Below are positions 38,947-39,662 of a stretch of DNA of 39,662 nucleotides, in pieces. This stretch comes from Deinococcales bacterium. Its GTDB lineage: Bacteria; Deinococcota; Deinococci; Deinococcales; Trueperaceae. The notes beneath the pieces were generated by a model. That model was given only the letters and a program-made list of their open reading frames with translations. It did no database searches and was not told where the DNA came from. Location: positions 1 through 39,662 of the forward strand of contig JAAYYF010000048.1 in the NCBI GenBank assembly GCA_012515535.1, written 5' to 3'. Every line of letters begins with the position of its first letter. Within the stretch, counting starts at the first letter, position 1. A program made the position numbers and the translations under genes.

Positions 38947-38947
38947 C

Positions 38948-39181
38948 GTGACCCAGGAGCAGGAGCGCGACGACGCGCCCAGCATGCGCCTCGACGACGT
39001 GCTGAAGTTCTTCGGCATCGCGTCCACGGGCGGCCACGCCAAGCACCTGATCCAGTCGGGGGAGGTGCGCGTGAACGGCGAGGTCGAGACGCGCCGCAAA
39101 CGACGCGTGCGGGACGGCGACTCGGTGGAAGTGGGCGACGAGGCGTTCGTCGTGGAGCTCGTCCCGGACCCGGAGGGGTGA
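38948..39181 (+). CDS. Small S4-domain RNA-binding protein (YaaA/YbcJ type)
   Basis: A 77-residue protein made of one S4 RNA-binding fold: MRLDDVLKFFGIASTGGHAKHLIQSGEVRVNGEVETRRKRRVRDGDSVEV. Related small S4 proteins act in ribosome assembly or have unknown roles. Start is GTG at 38948, with GGAGGTG upstream inside pheA, so the two are tightly coupled. Confidence 0.88.
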   Translation: MTQEQERDDAPSMRLDDVLKFFGIASTGGHAKHLIQSGEVRVNGEVETRRKRRVRDGDSVEVGDEAFVVELVPDPEG

Positions 39182-39185
39182 GCGG

Positions 39186-39204
39186 CGGGGCCGCGGCGGC
39201 CCCG
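39186..39204. terminator. Hairpin between the S4 gene and the Uma2-like gene
   Basis: CGGGGCC (39186-39192) pairs with GGCCCCG (39198-39204) over a 5-nt loop in the 30-bp gap between convergent genes. No T-run. Confidence 0.5.
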
Positions 39205-39211
39205 GGGCGCC

Positions 39212-39662
39212 TCACGCCGCCTCCAGCGCCACCACCGCCACGCCGGGCAGCGCCCGCAGCGGCAGCGCCTCGCCCGGGTACCAGAGGGTGCGCGAGCGGT
39301 AGGCGCCCGCCCACGGCGAGCGGTACGCCTCGGTCCAGCCGGAGCGCACGTCGATGACCCACACCTCGGCCACCGCCGCGGCGGCGTAGCCCGCCAGGCG
39401 CCGCACCACCGCGCCGCGGTCGGGGAGCGCCTCCACCGCCAGCAGCAGCGCCGTGGCCTCGACCGAGGCGTGCGCCGGCAGCGCACCGCCGAAGGCGCGG
39501 CGCGCGCCCGCCACCAGGCCCAGCGCCGGCCGCCACAGGTCGTAGGGCCCCACGCGCACCAGCGGCGCGGCGAGCGGCGCGGCGCCGCCGGGCCGCGTGG
39601 CCGCCTCGCGCAGGCGCGCGTGCAGCGCGGCCAGCGCCACCGCCCCGCCCGGCCCCGGGCGC
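39212..39662 (-). CDS. Uma2-family (restriction-endonuclease-fold) protein, 5' end beyond window
   Basis: The C-terminal ~150 residues of a protein read in from beyond the right edge. The segment with VEALPDRGAVVRRLAGYAAAAVAEVWVIDVRSGWTEAYRSPWAGAYRS follows the Uma2 pattern (K/R-xxxYaxAGvxEyWivDl...veVyR). Uma2 proteins have a PD-(D/E)XK nuclease-like fold, and their biological role is mostly unknown. Here the usual Lys of the active-site helix region and the ExxSPS segment are degenerate (SVEATALLLAVEAL), so activity is uncertain. A GTG at 39640 is possible as a start, but the expected N-terminal ~60-80 residues are lacking, so the frame most likely continues past the window. Confidence 0.6.
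   Translation of the reverse strand, partial: RPGPGGAVALAALHARLREAATRPGGAAPLAAPLVRVGPYDLWRPALGLVAGARRAFGGALPAHASVEATALLLAVEALPDRGAVVRRLAGYAAAAVAEVWVIDVRSGWTEAYRSPWAGAYRSRTLWYPGEALPLRALPGVAVVALEAA

Overview
The window is about 39.7 kb of very GC-rich (well above 70% by eye), gene-dense bacterial chromosome. The block ffh-rpsP-khpA-rimM-trmD, the Thermus-like ornithine carbamoyltransferase, an M32 carboxypeptidase of the Thermus type, a B12-dependent ribonucleotide reductase, OmpH/SurA-type envelope proteins, and many start codons lying 5-7 nt behind a TANNNT box (leaderless mRNAs, well known in Deinococcus) all point to Deinococcota. A member of the Truepera lineage is my best guess, made without a database search. 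I see no phage, transposon, CRISPR array or other mobile element; this is housekeeping chromosome.

Layout. 1-5.7 kb: nrdJ (3' end cut by the window), a SurA/PpiD-like foldase and tRNA-Arg(CCG). 5.7-10.3 kb, minus strand: a GerMN lipoprotein-like protein, NAD malic enzyme, a TPR protein overlapping a secreted protein of unknown function. 10.4-13.9 kb, plus strand: SRP and translation/ribosome-maturation genes. 13.9-15.7 kb: ompH and prepilin peptidase, divergent. 15.7-19.0 kb: arginine operon argF-argC-argJ, with an ARG-box-like site and a leader hairpin. 19.1-20.5 kb: lpdA. 20.7-23.5 kb: leuS behind a leucine-codon leader peptide and a terminator hairpin. 23.7-26.9 kb: mreC-maf, divergent from rpiA-acpS, then rnhA. 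26.9-28.7 kb: a response regulator translationally coupled to an M20 peptidase. 28.7-29.5 kb: a free-standing dsRNA-binding-domain protein behind a long imperfect hairpin. 29.5-34.2 kb: a small unknown protein, a cation/proton antiporter fused to two UspA domains, a Crp/Fnr regulator, a DsbA-like protein. 34.2-39.7 kb: YbaK-type deacylase and M32 carboxypeptidase (overlapping), a bacterial dynamin, pheA, an S4-domain protein and a partial Uma2-like protein.

The two most interesting regions are regulatory. (1) Upstream of leuS, a consensus promoter (TTGACA-N17-TACCAT) puts the start of transcription on an ATG that opens a 35-codon peptide with four Leu codons within six codons, followed by a terminator and a competing pairing: a classical attenuator, apparently translated from a leaderless mRNA. 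(2) Upstream of the dsRBD gene, a -10 box would start transcription at the foot of a hairpin with 38-nt arms and 33 pairs. An RNA duplex in front of a duplex-RNA-binding protein suggests autoregulation. Other points of note are an ornithine carbamoyltransferase with HDLP instead of HCLP, two near-identical NrdR-box-like palindromes flanking the nrdJ promoter, and a 12-bp inverted repeat around the -10 box of the tRNA-Arg gene.
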